A DNA stretch of 39,730 nt, taken from assembly GCA_944388165.1 (NCBI GenBank), contig CALXHS010000137.1:1-39730 (forward strand), given 5' to 3'. Within the stretch, counting starts at the first letter, position 1; each line of letters starts with the position of its first letter. The translations under genes and the position numbers were made by a program. Origin of the DNA: an uncultured Gemmiger sp. GTDB lineage: Bacteria > Bacillota > Clostridia > Oscillospirales > Ruminococcaceae. The notes under the pieces were generated by a model. That model made no database searches. It was not told the DNA's origin and saw only the letters and a program-made list of their open reading frames with translations. Shown one piece after another: positions 32,045-39,705 of this stretch.

Positions 32045-33241
32045 TCAGCGGGCAGCGATGGCATCCGCTATGCGCATGGCCACTTCGTCTTTGGTCAGCA
32101 GCGGCAGCGGTTCCGCCCCTTCGGGAGTGATGAGGGTGACCACATTGGTGTCCACGCCGAACCCGGCCCCCGGGGTTTTCAGGTTGTTGGCCACGATCAT
32201 GTCCAGATTTTTCTTGTGCAGTTTTACCGAGGAATTTTCCAGCAGGTGTTCAGTTTCCATGGAGAAGCCGCAGACGAAGAGCCCGGCCGGTTTGTGGGAA
32301 CCGACCCAGCCCAGAATATCCTGGGTACGTTCCAGTTTGATGGACAGTTCCCCGTCGGATTTCTTGATCTTCTGATCCGCCACTTCCGCCGGGCGGTAGT
32401 CCGCCACAGCGGCAGCCATCACCAGCGCATCGGCATCCATGGCATACTTCTGCACCCCTTCAAAAAGGTCCCTGGCCGTGGTGAAAGGCACCGTGTGCAC
32501 AAAAGGCACCGGGCGCAGGGCGGTCTGTGCCGTCAGCAGTGTCACATCGGCACCGCGCAGCATACAGGCGCGTGCAACGGCGTATCCCATCTTGCCGGTG
32601 GAATGGTTGGTGATGTAGCGCACCGGGTCCATGGGCTCGCTGGTAGCCCCCGCTGTAACCACGATCTTCTTGCCCGCCAGATCCTTCTGGCACGCCAGTT
32701 CCCGGTCGATGTAGTCGATGAGCACCTGCTCATCCGGCAGGCGTCCGCTGCCCACATCCCCGCAGGCCAGCATGCCGGACCCGGAAGGAATGACCGTGAA
32801 GCCGTAATGTTCCAGCGTGGCAATATTATCCTGGGTGATGGGGCTTTCCAGCATGTGGGTATTCATAGCCGGCGCCACCAGTTTGGGACAGGTAGCGGCC
32901 AGGGTCACGGTGGTCAGCATGTCATCCGCCATGCCGTGGGCCAGCTTGGCGATCACGTTGGCGGTGGCGGGGGCGATCAGCATCAGGTCCGCCGCGTTGG
33001 CCAGGGAAACATGGGCCACATCGAACTGAAAGTTTCGGTCAAAGGTATCCACGATGCAGCGGTGGTTGGTCAGTGTTTCAAAGACCAGCGGCGCGATGAA
33101 TTCAGTGGCGTGGCGGGTCATCAGCACATGCACCGACGCGCCGCGCTTGGCCAGCGCATGGGCCACATTGGGCATTTTGTAGGCAGCAATGCCGCCGGTG
33201 ATACCCAGCACGATCGTTTTGCCCTGCAGGTCTTTTTCCAT
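32045..33241 (-). CDS. coaBC: Bifunctional phosphopantothenoylcysteine synthetase/decarboxylase
   Basis: The N-terminal flavoprotein CoaC (about 1-180) decarboxylates phosphopantothenoylcysteine. It has GITGGIAAYK, the catalytic-type His in FDVAHVSLA, the PAMN motif, and Cys in GMLACGDVGSGRL. The C-terminal CoaB (about 188-398) joins cysteine to 4'-phosphopantothenate using CTP, seen in VTAGATSEPMDPVR and NHSTGKMG. Together they carry out two middle steps of coenzyme A synthesis. GGGAGG lies 8 bases before the ATG. CoaX, the enzyme of the first step, is encoded divergently across a 124-base gap with overlapping promoters. A strong terminator follows. Confidence 0.94.
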   Translation of the reverse strand: MEKDLQGKTIVLGITGGIAAYKMPNVAHALAKRGASVHVLMTRHATEFIAPLVFETLTNHRCIVDTFDRNFQFDVAHVSLANAADLMLIAPATANVIAKLAHGMADDMLTTVTLAATCPKLVAPAMNTHMLESPITQDNIATLEHYGFTVIPSGSGMLACGDVGSGRLPDEQVLIDYIDRELACQKDLAGKKIVVTAGATSEPMDPVRYITNHSTGKMGYAVARACMLRGADVTLLTAQTALRPVPFVHTVPFTTARDLFEGVQKYAMDADALVMAAAVADYRPAEVADQKIKKSDGELSIKLERTQDILGWVGSHKPAGLFVCGFSMETEHLLENSSVKLHKKNLDMIVANNLKTPGAGFGVDTNVVTLITPEGAEPLPLLTKDEVAMRIADAIAAR

Positions 33242-33292
33242 AATACGGTCCTCCCGTTGTTTGCTATTTTCCGTGCGGTTTCCGCGTTTTTT

Positions 33293-33321
33293 ATTATAGG
33301 TCGGTTTGACTTCATTGTAAA
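33293..33321 (-). promoter_or_regulatory. Promoter of coaBC
   Basis: On the minus strand TTTACA (33321-33316), 17 bases, TATAAT (33298-33293). It overlaps the divergent coaX promoter, so RNA polymerase should not occupy both at once. Confidence 0.8.
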
Positions 33322-33333
33322 GGCTGGTATAAT
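33306..33333 (+). promoter_or_regulatory. Promoter of coaX
   Basis: TTGACT (33306-33311), 16 bases, TATAAT (33328-33333). Its -35 box lies in the spacer of the coaBC promoter on the other strand. Confidence 0.8.
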
Positions 33334-33365
33334 CAGATTATATCACACAGAAACGGGGCACACAC

Positions 33366-34133
33366 ATGATATTGGCAGTGGACATCGGCAATACCAACAT
33401 CTGTATCGGAGGGCTGGACGGCCGTGAACTCCGCTTCACCTTCCGGATGGTGACCCGCCCCCGCTGCACCCCCGACGAATATACCGCCGAACTGCGCTTT
33501 CTGCTGCGGCGGGTTGGCTTTGACAAGGCCGACTGTACCGGGGCCATCCTGTGCAGCGTGGTTCCGGGGCTCAGCAGCGCCCTTGCGGAAGCCGTTCTGC
33601 GCCTGACCGGGCATGATCCGCTGCGGGTAAGCTACACCCTGGACACCGGCCTGGTCTTTGATGTGGAAAGCCCCGAACGGGTGGGTCAGGACCGCATCGC
33701 AGACGCCGCAGCCGCCGCAGCGCTGTATCCTTTACCCTGCATGACGGTGGATCTGGGCACCGCCACCACCTACAATGTCATCGACGCCCAAAGGCACTTT
33801 CTGGGCGGTTTCATCGTGCCCGGCGTGCAGACCAGCCTGCGTGCCATCAGCGCCGGCACCGCCCAGCTGCCCCCCATTGCACCGGAAGAGACCGATCACC
33901 TCATCGGGCGCAATACGGTGGAATGCCTGAACAGCGGCGCCGTGTTCGGTACCGCCGCCATGATGGAAGGGCTGGCCGACCGTGTGGAAGCCCAGCTGGG
34001 CCAGCCTCTCACAGTGGTGGCCACCGGTGGTCTGGCCCGGGGCATCATTCCCTGCTGCCGCCGGCCGGTTCTGTATGACGCCGACCTGTTGTTCAAGGGT
34101 CTGGCGGTGCTGTATGAACGGGCACAGAAATAA
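33366..34133 (+). CDS. coaX: Type III pantothenate kinase
   Basis: CoaX phosphorylates pantothenate, the first committed step of coenzyme A synthesis. It belongs to the ASKHA fold: ILAVDIGNTNICIGG (Asp6) is the phosphate 1 motif. GQDRIADAAAA holds the catalytic Asp region, VDLGTATTYNVID is the phosphate 2 motif, and GGFIVPG is also conserved. The final VVATGGLARG is the adenosine part. At 255 residues it is the usual size. Type III enzymes need a monovalent cation and are not inhibited by CoA. The ribosome binding site (ACGGGG) is modest. A strong terminator follows. Confidence 0.93.
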   Translation: MILAVDIGNTNICIGGLDGRELRFTFRMVTRPRCTPDEYTAELRFLLRRVGFDKADCTGAILCSVVPGLSSALAEAVLRLTGHDPLRVSYTLDTGLVFDVESPERVGQDRIADAAAAAALYPLPCMTVDLGTATTYNVIDAQRHFLGGFIVPGVQTSLRAISAGTAQLPPIAPEETDHLIGRNTVECLNSGAVFGTAAMMEGLADRVEAQLGQPLTVVATGGLARGIIPCCRRPVLYDADLLFKGLAVLYERAQK

Positions 34134-34155
34134 ACATTCCCCTCAATCAAAGTAA

Positions 34156-34196
34156 GACCGGCGCACGGTGTCTTTCGTGCGCCGGTCGTTTCTTTT
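34156..34196. terminator. Terminator between coaX and the esterase gene
   Basis: GACCGGCGCACG and CGTGCGCCGGTC form a perfect 12-bp stem, followed on the plus strand by GTTTCTTTT. On the minus strand TTACTTTG follows, so it may also end the convergent esterase transcript. Confidence 0.88.
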
Positions 34197-34208
34197 CATT
34201 CGGTTCTC

Positions 34209-34970
34209 TTACGGATTGCCCAGGGTCATTTCCAGAAAATACGGCCACTGTTTTTCCCACCAGGGCCAGTCGTGGGACACATCCGTACCCCAGATATCCA
34301 CAAAGGGATGGATGCCCTTGCTCTCCAGGATGTCCCGAAGTTCCCGGGTGGAAGCCAGCAGGTCATCCTCCCAGGCGCCCTGGCCGCAGCACATGATGAA
34401 CTTGTCCGCCTTGGCGTACAGTTCATAGTACGGGTGTTCTGCCGGGAAGTTGCGCATGTAATCGCAGGGGCTGTTGGCATAGATCAGATCATCCATATAG
34501 TCCCCGAAGAACATGCGGGAAGAGTAGATGCCGCTGAGGGCGATGGTTCCGTTGAAGATATCCGGGCGGCGCAGATAGAAGTTGACCGCATGGGCAGCGC
34601 CCATACTGGCACCACCGGTCAAAATGCGCCCCGTGTGGTCCGGACCGTTTTCCCGGTTGATCTCCAGCAGACGGGGCACCAGCTCATCGCAGATGTAATG
34701 GTACCACCGCTCATGCTGCTCGATACGCGGACGGCAGGGACCGGGATTGTCCCAGCTTTCGCCGTCGATACTGTCGGCGCAGATGATCTGCAGCTTGCCT
34801 GCCTCAATCCAGGGGGCGGCGATATTGCACATTCCCCGGTCCTCCCAGTCGTAAAAGCGTCCGCACTGGCAGGGAAAAATCAGGATGGGCCGTCCACTGT
34901 GTCCGTAGACCTTGAATTCCATCTCCCGGCCCAGATTGTGGCTGTATTCTTTGTAATAACGCACCTGCAT
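34209..34970 (-). CDS. Putative esterase, alpha/beta hydrolase (esterase D-like)
   Basis: The 253-residue protein begins MQVRYYKEYSHNLGREMEFKVYG and has the PF00756 pattern. The nucleophile elbow GxSxG reads GGASMGAAHA (about residue 115-125), and the likely catalytic His is in DVSHDWPWWE near the C-terminus. ILIFPCQCGRFYDWED near residue 35 is typical of a group of cytosolic esterases. It has no signal peptide. The start is ATG 34970 with GAAGGAGGG upstream; a longer reading would add 17 residues that cover a hairpin. It follows the YdcF-like gene, behind deoB. The substrate is not known. Confidence 0.82.
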   Translation of the reverse strand: MQVRYYKEYSHNLGREMEFKVYGHSGRPILIFPCQCGRFYDWEDRGMCNIAAPWIEAGKLQIICADSIDGESWDNPGPCRPRIEQHERWYHYICDELVPRLLEINRENGPDHTGRILTGGASMGAAHAVNFYLRRPDIFNGTIALSGIYSSRMFFGDYMDDLIYANSPCDYMRNFPAEHPYYELYAKADKFIMCCGQGAWEDDLLASTRELRDILESKGIHPFVDIWGTDVSHDWPWWEKQWPYFLEMTLGNP

Positions 34971-34991
34971 GGTGCTGTCCCTCCTTCGGCA

Positions 34992-35023
34992 GGATGCCGG
35001 CCGGGGTCCCCCGGCCGGCATCC
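34992..35023 (-). other. Very stable intercistronic hairpin before the esterase gene
   Basis: GGATGCCGGCCGGGG (34992-35006) and CCCCGGCCGGCATCC (35009-35023) form a perfect 15-bp GC-rich stem with a 2-base gap between arms. No T-tract follows on the minus strand, and the esterase ribosome binding site begins only a few bases after it. It could limit read-through, protect the upstream message or mark a processing site. Confidence 0.75.
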
Positions 35024-35030
35024 TTGCAGC

Positions 35031-35891
35031 TTACTTATAAAAGAATTTTTTGTTCAGGCTCAGTATGCCCACCATATTCTGCATCAGTCCGCTTTCGGAA
35101 GAGCGGAACACCCAGTAATACAGCACCGCAAACACTTCCCGCAGGTAGCAGGTGGGAATGCTGCGCAGCGGGATTCCCGCGGGCAATGCCGATACCTGAG
35201 TGAACCCGGCCATCTGTGCATATTTGCCGCCGCGGTAACAGTGGAACGCGTTGGTCACATACACAATAGACTGGTCTGCATCCACGCCCATCTCTTCCAG
35301 GATCTGACGGGCAAAGGCGAAGTTTTCCTCCGTGGAAGTGGACTTGGTCTCTGCCACCACCCGGTCGGGAGAAAGACCTTTCTCGATCAGGTAATCCCGC
35401 ATGGCCTGGCCTTCCGGAACCCATTCGTCCCGCCCCTGCCCGCCGGTGGTGATGACCAGCGTATCCGGGTGGCTCTGGGCGAACTCATAAGCCTTGTCCA
35501 GCCGGTAGCGAAGCAGCAGACTGGGTTTGTCCTTACGCAAGCCTGCTCCCAGCACGATCACCACTTTCTCGTTACCGGTGGGCGGGTTGGCGTATCCGCT
35601 GAATGCCACAAAGGCCATCATCCCAGCATAGAACACTGCCCCGCAGATCAACACCGCCAGCGTGATCCGTCCGATCAAAGGCCCTGTGAACCATGCATTC
35701 AGCCGCTGATGGCACAAAGCATACACACAACAGGCTGCCGTCAGAATCCAGACGATCAGGTTGCCCATATTGAAGTTGCTGGTGAACACCAGCATGACCG
35801 AGTAAAACAGCATAACCCCGGCCAAAAGATACAAAGCGATCTGCAAAAGTACTCCTTTACGGGTCTTGGGCTCAGTGGGCTTTGATTTCAT
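35031..35891 (-). CDS. YdcF/SanA-like DUF218 membrane protein
   Basis: The N-terminal 95 residues contain four likely membrane helices. After them comes a DUF218 domain: VVIVLGAGLRKDKPSLLLRYRLDKAYEFA, VITTGGQGRDEWVPEGQAMRDYL, AETKSTSTEENFAFARQIL and VTNAFHCYRGGKYA. Proteins of this fold (YdcF, ElyC, SanA) are tied to envelope assembly; the reaction is unknown. The start is ATG 35891, overlapping the end of deoB by 20 bases; a longer reading would run deeper into deoB. Its ribosome binding site is weak, so coupling to deoB translation is likely. The esterase gene follows after a strong hairpin. Confidence 0.82.
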   Translation of the reverse strand: MKSKPTEPKTRKGVLLQIALYLLAGVMLFYSVMLVFTSNFNMGNLIVWILTAACCVYALCHQRLNAWFTGPLIGRITLAVLICGAVFYAGMMAFVAFSGYANPPTGNEKVVIVLGAGLRKDKPSLLLRYRLDKAYEFAQSHPDTLVITTGGQGRDEWVPEGQAMRDYLIEKGLSPDRVVAETKSTSTEENFAFARQILEEMGVDADQSIVYVTNAFHCYRGGKYAQMAGFTQVSALPAGIPLRSIPTCYLREVFAVLYYWVFRSSESGLMQNMVGILSLNKKFFYK

Positions 35892-37050
35892 TCCACACAC
35901 CACATCCTGCCACATCAGCTTCCATTCCCAGAGCCTGGCAGACCGTATCGGCAATAGTGCCGAAGCTGTACCGGGTGCCCAGGTTCACGCCCGGACGCAC
36001 GCCCTGCCCGTAAACCAGATAAGGCACATATTCCCGGGTATGGTCGGTGGTCTTGGTATAAGAGGGATCGCAGCCGTGGTCGGCGGTGATCATCAGGACA
36101 TCCTCCGGCCCCATGCATGCCATGAATTCAGGCAGCCAGGCATCGAACTCCGCCGTGGCAGCCGCATACCCTGCCACATCCCGGCGGTGGCCGTACAGCA
36201 TGTCGAAATCCACCAGGTTCACAAAGGCCAGTCCGTGGAAATCCCGCTTTGCCAGGTCCAGGGTGACTTTCAGCCCTTCGGTGTTGCCGCTGGTGCGGAT
36301 GGTCTCCCCTACGCCCTGTCCGGCAAAGATATCGTAGATCTTGCCCACGCCGATGGTCTGCAGACCGGCTGCCTGCAGCTTGTCCAGCATGGTTGCGGCC
36401 GGGGGCTTGAGGGAATAGTCATGCCGCCGGGGCGTGCGGGTGAAATCCTCTGCGCAGGTACCCACAAACGGCCGGGCGATCACACGGCCTACACCGTAAG
36501 GTCCTTTGAGGAGTTCACGGGCCGTTTCGCAGATCTCATACAGTTTTTCTACCGGGACCAGTTCCTCGTGGGCTGCGATCTGGAACACACTGTCCGCCGA
36601 AGTGTAGACAATGAGAGCACCGGTCTTCAGGTGTTCCTCGCCGTAATCGTGGAGGACCTGAGTGCCGGAATAAGGCTTATTGCACAGCACCTGATATCCC
36701 GTGCGTGCCGTAAACTCGTCCAGCAATTCTTTTGGGAAGCCATTCGGGAAGGTGGGCAACGGATCGGCGGAAAGCAACCCCGCAATCTCCCAGTGGCCGA
36801 TGGTGGTATCCTTGCCGGCGCTGGCTTCCCGCAGACGGGCAAAGCAGCCCGTCGGCGCAGCCGCAGCAGGGCGGCAGGTCACGCCGTCAATGTTGAACAG
36901 GCCCAGAGAGGCCAGGTTGTCCGCCTTGCAGTTGGGATGGGCGGAAATCGCGGCCAGGGTATTGGTGCCGGCATCGCCGAAAGCAGCGGCGTCCGGCTCA
37001 GCGCCGATGCCGAAGCTGTCCAGAACGATCAAAAACACACGTTTTGCCAT
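35872..37050 (-). CDS. deoB: Phosphopentomutase
   Basis: DeoB converts (deoxy)ribose 1-phosphate to the 5-phosphate in nucleoside breakdown. It is of the alkaline-phosphatase fold: VFLIVLDSFGIG (metal Asp11), the phosphorylated Thr in AGKDTTIGHWE (Thr82/83), VDFDMLYGHRRD, MITADHGCDPSY and TDHTREYVPYLVYG. The Asp and His residues of these motifs bind two manganese ions. At 392 residues it is full length. AAAAGGAG stands 8 bases before the ATG. It is first in the operon with the YdcF-like and esterase genes. No purine nucleoside phosphorylase gene is next to it. Confidence 0.94.
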   Translation of the reverse strand: MAKRVFLIVLDSFGIGAEPDAAAFGDAGTNTLAAISAHPNCKADNLASLGLFNIDGVTCRPAAAAPTGCFARLREASAGKDTTIGHWEIAGLLSADPLPTFPNGFPKELLDEFTARTGYQVLCNKPYSGTQVLHDYGEEHLKTGALIVYTSADSVFQIAAHEELVPVEKLYEICETARELLKGPYGVGRVIARPFVGTCAEDFTRTPRRHDYSLKPPAATMLDKLQAAGLQTIGVGKIYDIFAGQGVGETIRTSGNTEGLKVTLDLAKRDFHGLAFVNLVDFDMLYGHRRDVAGYAAATAEFDAWLPEFMACMGPEDVLMITADHGCDPSYTKTTDHTREYVPYLVYGQGVRPGVNLGTRYSFGTIADTVCQALGMEADVAGCGVWNEIKAH

Positions 37051-37124
37051 GGTGTTTCTCCTTTTGTAACAGTGGTGACCGGGGGTTCAGAACATTTGTT
37101 TTGTACCACGGTCTGTGTAATTGT

Positions 37125-37153
37125 ATTATACATGATTTTTTTCAAAAGTAAAA
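37125..37153 (-). promoter_or_regulatory. Promoter of the deoB operon
   Basis: On the minus strand TTTTAC (37153-37148), 17 bases, TATAAT (37130-37125). The -35 is modest, the -10 is consensus. The leader of about 70 bases (37051-37118) shows no clear structure. Confidence 0.65.
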
Positions 37154-37233
37154 CGACCCATTTACACAGCCTTTTCTATGGGCGTAATTGGCAAAAAATG
37201 CGCAAATTTTTGTGCAAGTTTTCACCCCCTGAC

Positions 37234-37262
37234 TTGTCGAAGCAGAAGTTTTGTATTATAAT
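37234..37262 (+). promoter_or_regulatory. Promoter of pyk-luxS
   Basis: TTGTCG (37234-37239), a 17-base spacer and TATAAT (37257-37262), about 50 bases before the ATG of pyk. It is divergent from the deoB promoter with about 80 bases between the -35 boxes. Confidence 0.8.
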
Positions 37263-37310
37263 ATCTTCGAATGTATACAATACTCTTATTTGAAATGGAG
37301 AAAATGAAAT

Positions 37311-39056
37311 ATGCGCAAAACCAAGATCGTTTGCACCCTCGGCCCTTCTACTGATAAGGGCGACGTGCTGCGTCAGCTGATCGAAAACGGCATGAACGTG
37401 GCGCGTTTCAACTTTTCTCACGGTGACTACGATGAGCACCGCGGCCGGTTTGAGCAGCTGAAAGCACTGCGCACCGAGCTGGGCAAGCCCATCGCCGCCA
37501 TGCTGGACACCAAGGGCCCCGAAATCCGTCTGGGCACCTTCAAGAACGGGTCCGAAAAGCTGGTGACTGGTCAGAAGTTCACCCTGACCAGCCGTGAAGT
37601 GGAGGGCACCAACGAGATCTGCTCCATCACTTATAAGGATCTGCCCCATGATGTGCAGCCCGGCGGCCATATCATGCTGGATGACGGCCTGATCAGCCTG
37701 CGCATTGAAAACGTGACCGACACCGACATCAGCTGTGTAGTGGAAAATGACGGCACCATCAAGACCAAAAAGGGTGTCAACGTTCCCGGCGTTCACTTGT
37801 CCATGCCCTATATGAGCCAGCGCGACAAGCAGGACATCACCTTCGGTGCCGAGCAGGGCTTTGATATCGTTTCCGCCAGCTTTACCCGCTGCGCCGCCGA
37901 TATCATGGAGATCCGCCATCTGCTGGATGAGTGCCACTCCAACATGAAGATCATCGCCAAGATTGAAAACCAGGAAGGTGTGGACAACATCGACGAGATC
38001 CTGGCTGTGGCCGACGGTATCATGGTGGCCCGCGGCGACATGGGCGTGGAGATCGACTTTGCCGAGATCCCCTCCATCCAGAAGCACCTGATCGACCGCA
38101 CCATGTCCAGCGGCAAGGTAGTCATCACTGCCACCCAGATGCTGGATTCCATGATCTCCAACCCCCGTCCCACCCGTGCTGAGATCACCGACGTGGCCAA
38201 CGCCATCTACGATGGTTCCTCTGCCGTTATGCTCAGTGGCGAGACCGCTGCCGGTAAATACCCCGTGGCTGCCCTGAAGGCTATGGTCGCCATTGCTGAA
38301 ACCACCGAGGCTGACGCCAGCTACAACCGTCTGGTTCACCATGCCCAGGCCGACGAAAGCCGCCTGAGCGTCAGCGCCGCCGTGGCTCATGCTGCCTGCA
38401 CCACCGCTTCCGACATCCATGCCAGCGCCATCATCACCGTTTCCAAGAGCGGTGAGACCGCCCGACTGCTCAGCCGCTGCCGCCCCGCCACCCCCATCGT
38501 GGCCTGCGTGCTGGATGAGCGGGTACAGCGTCAGCTGAACATCCACTGGGGTATCACCCCGCTGGTCATGCCTTATGCCAACTCCACCGACGAACTGATC
38601 AGCATGTCCGTTGACTGCGCCGTCAACGCCGGTCTGGTCCAGGCCGGCAGCATGGCCGTTGTTACCGCCGGTGTGCCCGTGGGCGTTTCCGGCACCACCA
38701 ACATGATCAAGGTCCACCTGGTGGGCGACAGCCTGCTGACCGGCGTGGGCATTGGCGGCAAGAACGCCAAGGGCACCGTCTGCGTCTGCCGCACCGCTGC
38801 CGAAGTGGCCAGCAAGTTCAAGCCCGGCCAGATCCTGGTGACGCCCCACACCACCAATGACATGCTGCCCTATATCCGCCAGGCCGCCGGTGTCATCACC
38901 GAAGAAGCCGGCACCAACAGCCACGCCGCCATTGTGGCCCTGACCCTGGGCAAGGCGGTCATCGTGGGTGCTCTGGGTGCTACCCGCACCCTGCGCGACG
39001 GCATGAACATTTCCCTGGACTGCCAGCATGGCGTTGTTCAGCAGATGATGGAGTGA
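37311..39056 (+). CDS. pyk: Pyruvate kinase with C-terminal PEP-utiliser domain
   Basis: The kinase makes pyruvate and ATP from phosphoenolpyruvate and ADP. The N-terminus KTKIVCTLGPSTD, NVARFNFSHGDYDEH, the catalytic Lys region IIAKIENQEGVDNIDEIL (about residue 218-235), and ARGDMGVEIDFAEIP (metal Glu/Asp) are diagnostic. After residue about 475 an extra swivel domain, similar to PPDK/PEP synthase, carries ITEEAGTNSHAAIVAL with the His seen in that family. This extension is usual for Firmicutes pyruvate kinases. Codon use is strongly biased, as expected for a highly expressed gene. TGGAG lies before the ATG. luxS follows after six bases. Confidence 0.95.
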   Translation: MRKTKIVCTLGPSTDKGDVLRQLIENGMNVARFNFSHGDYDEHRGRFEQLKALRTELGKPIAAMLDTKGPEIRLGTFKNGSEKLVTGQKFTLTSREVEGTNEICSITYKDLPHDVQPGGHIMLDDGLISLRIENVTDTDISCVVENDGTIKTKKGVNVPGVHLSMPYMSQRDKQDITFGAEQGFDIVSASFTRCAADIMEIRHLLDECHSNMKIIAKIENQEGVDNIDEILAVADGIMVARGDMGVEIDFAEIPSIQKHLIDRTMSSGKVVITATQMLDSMISNPRPTRAEITDVANAIYDGSSAVMLSGETAAGKYPVAALKAMVAIAETTEADASYNRLVHHAQADESRLSVSAAVAHAACTTASDIHASAIITVSKSGETARLLSRCRPATPIVACVLDERVQRQLNIHWGITPLVMPYANSTDELISMSVDCAVNAGLVQAGSMAVVTAGVPVGVSGTTNMIKVHLVGDSLLTGVGIGGKNAKGTVCVCRTAAEVASKFKPGQILVTPHTTNDMLPYIRQAAGVITEEAGTNSHAAIVALTLGKAVIVGALGATRTLRDGMNISLDCQHGVVQQMME

Positions 39057-39062
39057 TCAAAG

Positions 39063-39521
39063 ATGGAACGCATCGCCAGTTTTTGCGTGGACCATACCAC
39101 CCTGCTGCCCGGAATGTATCTTTCCCGGCAGGATGGTGAAGTCCGGACCTGGGACATCCGCATGAAGCGTCCCAACCAGGGAGATTACCTTTCCCCCGCC
39201 GCTGCCCATACCATCGAGCACCTGTTTGCCACCTACGCCCGCAACAGCCGTTGGAGCGAGCATGTGGTGTATGTAGGTCCTATGGGCTGCCTGACCGGGT
39301 TCTATCTGCTGACCCAGGGCATGACCGATGCCGAAGCACTGGAGCTGGCCACCGAAGCTTTTGCCTGGATGGCAGAATACGACGGTGCGATCCCCGGTGC
39401 CAGCGAGACAGAATGCGGCAACTACCGTCTGATGGACCCTGACACCGCCCGTAAGGAGTGCCAGGCCATGCTGCCGGTTCTGCGCAAGCTGGATGCAGAT
39501 CATCTGCGCTATCAGCAATAA
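39063..39521 (+). CDS. luxS: S-ribosylhomocysteine lyase LuxS
   Basis: LuxS splits S-ribosylhomocysteine into homocysteine and DPD, the precursor of autoinducer 2, and so recycles methyl-cycle waste. The metal site HxxEH is in AAHTIEHLFAT (His49 and His53), with the third ligand Cys118 in TECGNYRLMD. The catalytic Cys76 is in GPMGCLTGFYL. At 152 residues it is full length. It lies six bases after pyk, and its GGAG site is inside the last codons of pyk, so the genes are cotranscribed. A terminator follows, then the IS copy. Confidence 0.94.
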   Translation: MERIASFCVDHTTLLPGMYLSRQDGEVRTWDIRMKRPNQGDYLSPAAAHTIEHLFATYARNSRWSEHVVYVGPMGCLTGFYLLTQGMTDAEALELATEAFAWMAEYDGAIPGASETECGNYRLMDPDTARKECQAMLPVLRKLDADHLRYQQ

Positions 39522-39531
39522 CGTTTCCTTC

Positions 39532-39568
39532 TGCGGGCGGCCCGTTCTTGGGCTGCCCGCATTTTATT
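39532..39568 (+). terminator. Terminator after pyk-luxS
   Basis: TGCGGGCGGCCC and GGGCTGCCCGCA form a stem with one mismatch and loop GTTCTT, followed by TTTTATT. The IS end starts at or just after this T-tract. Confidence 0.88.
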
Positions 39569-39648
39569 GTATAACGAAAACCACTCGCTAGGCGAGTGGT
39601 TCGAAAGAAGACTATAGTCGATACTGCAGAAAGAAAAACTCCCTTTGC

Positions 39649-39654
39649 TATAAT
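39649..39654 (+). promoter_or_regulatory. -10 box of the IS transposase gene
   Basis: TATAAT is clear, and the same box is found in the inverted copy at the left edge. No good -35 box lies 17 bases upstream, which would agree with the low transposase expression known in this family. Confidence 0.5.
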
Positions 39655-39705
39655 GGAAGTGCGGTCTGCCAACTGCACAAGCCAAGCAAAGGGAGGTCAT
39701 TCGGA

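Noticed and set aside
31852..32064. A 70-codon minus-strand frame between coaBC and the Gld-like operon
   Set aside because: It covers the coaBC terminator and the operon promoter, has no ribosome binding site and no recognisable fold.
37176..39029. A 617-codon open frame on the minus strand across pyk
   Set aside because: Antisense shadow of the strongly codon-biased pyk; Gly/His/Asp-rich with no known fold or ribosome binding site.
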